Source of the DNA: Lachnospiraceae bacterium UBA3814
GTDB taxonomy: Bacteria > Bacillota > Clostridia > Lachnospirales > Lachnospiraceae
Length of the DNA: 7,678 nucleotides
Assembly (NCBI GenBank): GCA_002368575.1
Contig: DFEA01000082.1
Coordinates: forward strand, 22,118 to 29,795
Direction of reading: 5' to 3'
Part shown: in pieces, positions 6,913 to 7,678 of the stretch
How positions within the stretch are numbered: position 1 is the first letter of the stretch
Layout of the letters: every line of letters begins with the position of its first letter
Position numbers and translations under genes: made by a program
Notes under the pieces: generated by a model
What the model was told of the DNA's origin: nothing
What the model saw: only the letters and a program-made list of their open reading frames with translations
Databases searched by the model: none

Positions 6913-7678
6913 TTGTTAGATATGAGATTTGTCAGGGAGAATCCTGACATCGTTAAACAGAATTTAAGGAATAAATTTCAGGAGGAAAAGCTGCCTCTTG
7001 TGGATGAGGTCATTGAGCTTGACAGGGAGTCAAGAGCCGCCAAGAAGGAGGCCGATGAGCTCAGGGCACAGAGGAACAAGCTCTCAAAGCAGATAGGCGC
7101 GTTGATGTCCCAGGGCAAAAGGGAAGAGGCTGAGGAGATAAAAAAACAGGTCACCGCGGATTCGGAAAGGCTTGAGGAGCTTGAGAAAAAGGAAGCGGAG
7201 CTTACGGAAAGGGTCACGGGGATAATGATGGTGATCCCCAATATCATAGACCCTTCGGTCCCGATAGGAAGAGACGATTCCGAAAATGTCGAGGTAACAA
7301 GGTACGGAGAGCCCTTAGTGCCTGATTTTGAGATCCCGTATCATACGGATATAATGGCGGCCTTTGACGGGATAGATCTGGATGCCGCAGGCAAGGTCGC
7401 CGGAAACGGCTTTTATTATCTGATGGGAGATATCGCGAGGCTCCATTCCGCCGTTATTGCCTATGCCAGGGATTTCATGATCGACAGGGGCTTTACCTAC
7501 TGCGTTCCGCCCTTCATGATCCGTTCGAATGTTGTTACCGGGGTCATGAGCTTTGCGGAGATGGATGCCATGATGTATAAGATCGAAGGTGAGGATCTTT
7601 ATCTTATAGGCACCAGCGAGCATTCCATGATAGGAAAGTTCATAGACACCATAATTGAGGAGGACAGTCTCCCTCTTA
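6913..7678 (+). CDS. serS: Seryl-tRNA synthetase, 5' part (3' end outside window)
   Basis: SerS charges tRNA-Ser (and tRNA-Sec where present) with serine using ATP; it is a cytosolic class II synthetase, normally a homodimer of about 425 residues. 255 codons are visible before the right edge. The start MLDMRFVRENPDIVKQN is typical of bacterial SerS. Residues about 27-105 are rich in Lys, Glu, Leu and Arg with heptad spacing and form the N-terminal antiparallel coiled-coil arm that grips the long variable arm of tRNA-Ser. The catalytic domain follows, with the motif 1 region GNGFYYLMGDIARLH (164-178) ending at P199-P200, and the serine-binding T-x-E motif as T234-S235-E236. Motifs 2 and 3 lie beyond the window. 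The TTG start is chosen because AGGAGG is correctly spaced and the residues it adds, MLD before MRFVRENPD, are conserved in the family. No T-box leader is visible in the 62-base spacer. No sign of damage. Confidence 0.98.
   Translation, partial: MLDMRFVRENPDIVKQNLRNKFQEEKLPLVDEVIELDRESRAAKKEADELRAQRNKLSKQIGALMSQGKREEAEEIKKQVTADSERLEELEKKEAELTERVTGIMMVIPNIIDPSVPIGRDDSENVEVTRYGEPLVPDFEIPYHTDIMAAFDGIDLDAAGKVAGNGFYYLMGDIARLHSAVIAYARDFMIDRGFTYCVPPFMIRSNVVTGVMSFAEMDAMMYKIEGEDLYLIGTSEHSMIGKFIDTIIEEDSLPL

Overview
The window holds three genes, all on the + strand. They are the 3' part of carB (carbamoyl-phosphate synthase large subunit), a complete gene for a 1244-residue multidomain cyclic-di-GMP phosphodiesterase-like protein, and the 5' part of serS (seryl-tRNA synthetase). 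Protein sequence points to a Gram-positive anaerobe of the Clostridia, most likely Lachnospiraceae. The SerS start (MLDMRFVRENPD) and its GTSEHSMIGKF stretch resemble what I remember of that family. Arginine is mostly AGG and isoleucine is often ATA, and translation-initiation sites are Shine-Dalgarno type. This is family-level recognition from memory, not a database result.

Layout: 1-3036 is carB, with about 74 N-terminal residues missing off the left edge. 3037-3115 is a 79-base spacer dominated by a strong AT-rich inverted repeat (3052-3083). 3116-6850 is the signalling gene. 6851-6912 is a 62-base spacer with a short direct repeat, a GC-rich 6-bp hairpin and a strong ribosome-binding site. 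6913 to the right edge is serS, starting at TTG. No stretch over 300 bases lacks a gene. I saw no tRNA, rRNA, CRISPR array, insertion sequence or convincing intrinsic terminator.

The central protein has the order receiver-like, PAS-like, GGDEF, EAL, receiver-like, PAS-like, then about 260 residues that look like two more divergent PAS-type modules. The EAL domain keeps every catalytic residue I can locate. The GGDEF domain has SSDHF in place of GG(D/E)EF but keeps the nucleotide-contacting residues. Both receiver-like domains lack key phosphotransfer residues. The simplest reading is a soluble c-di-GMP phosphodiesterase tuned by a non-cyclising GGDEF domain and several sensory modules.

CarB and SerS are housekeeping enzymes with no known functional link to c-di-GMP. 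The signalling gene therefore looks like an insertion between, or a co-transcribed passenger of, housekeeping genes. I do not see strong evidence for a wholly new multi-gene system. The points most worth a second look are the sensor architecture and the inverted repeat just upstream of that gene.
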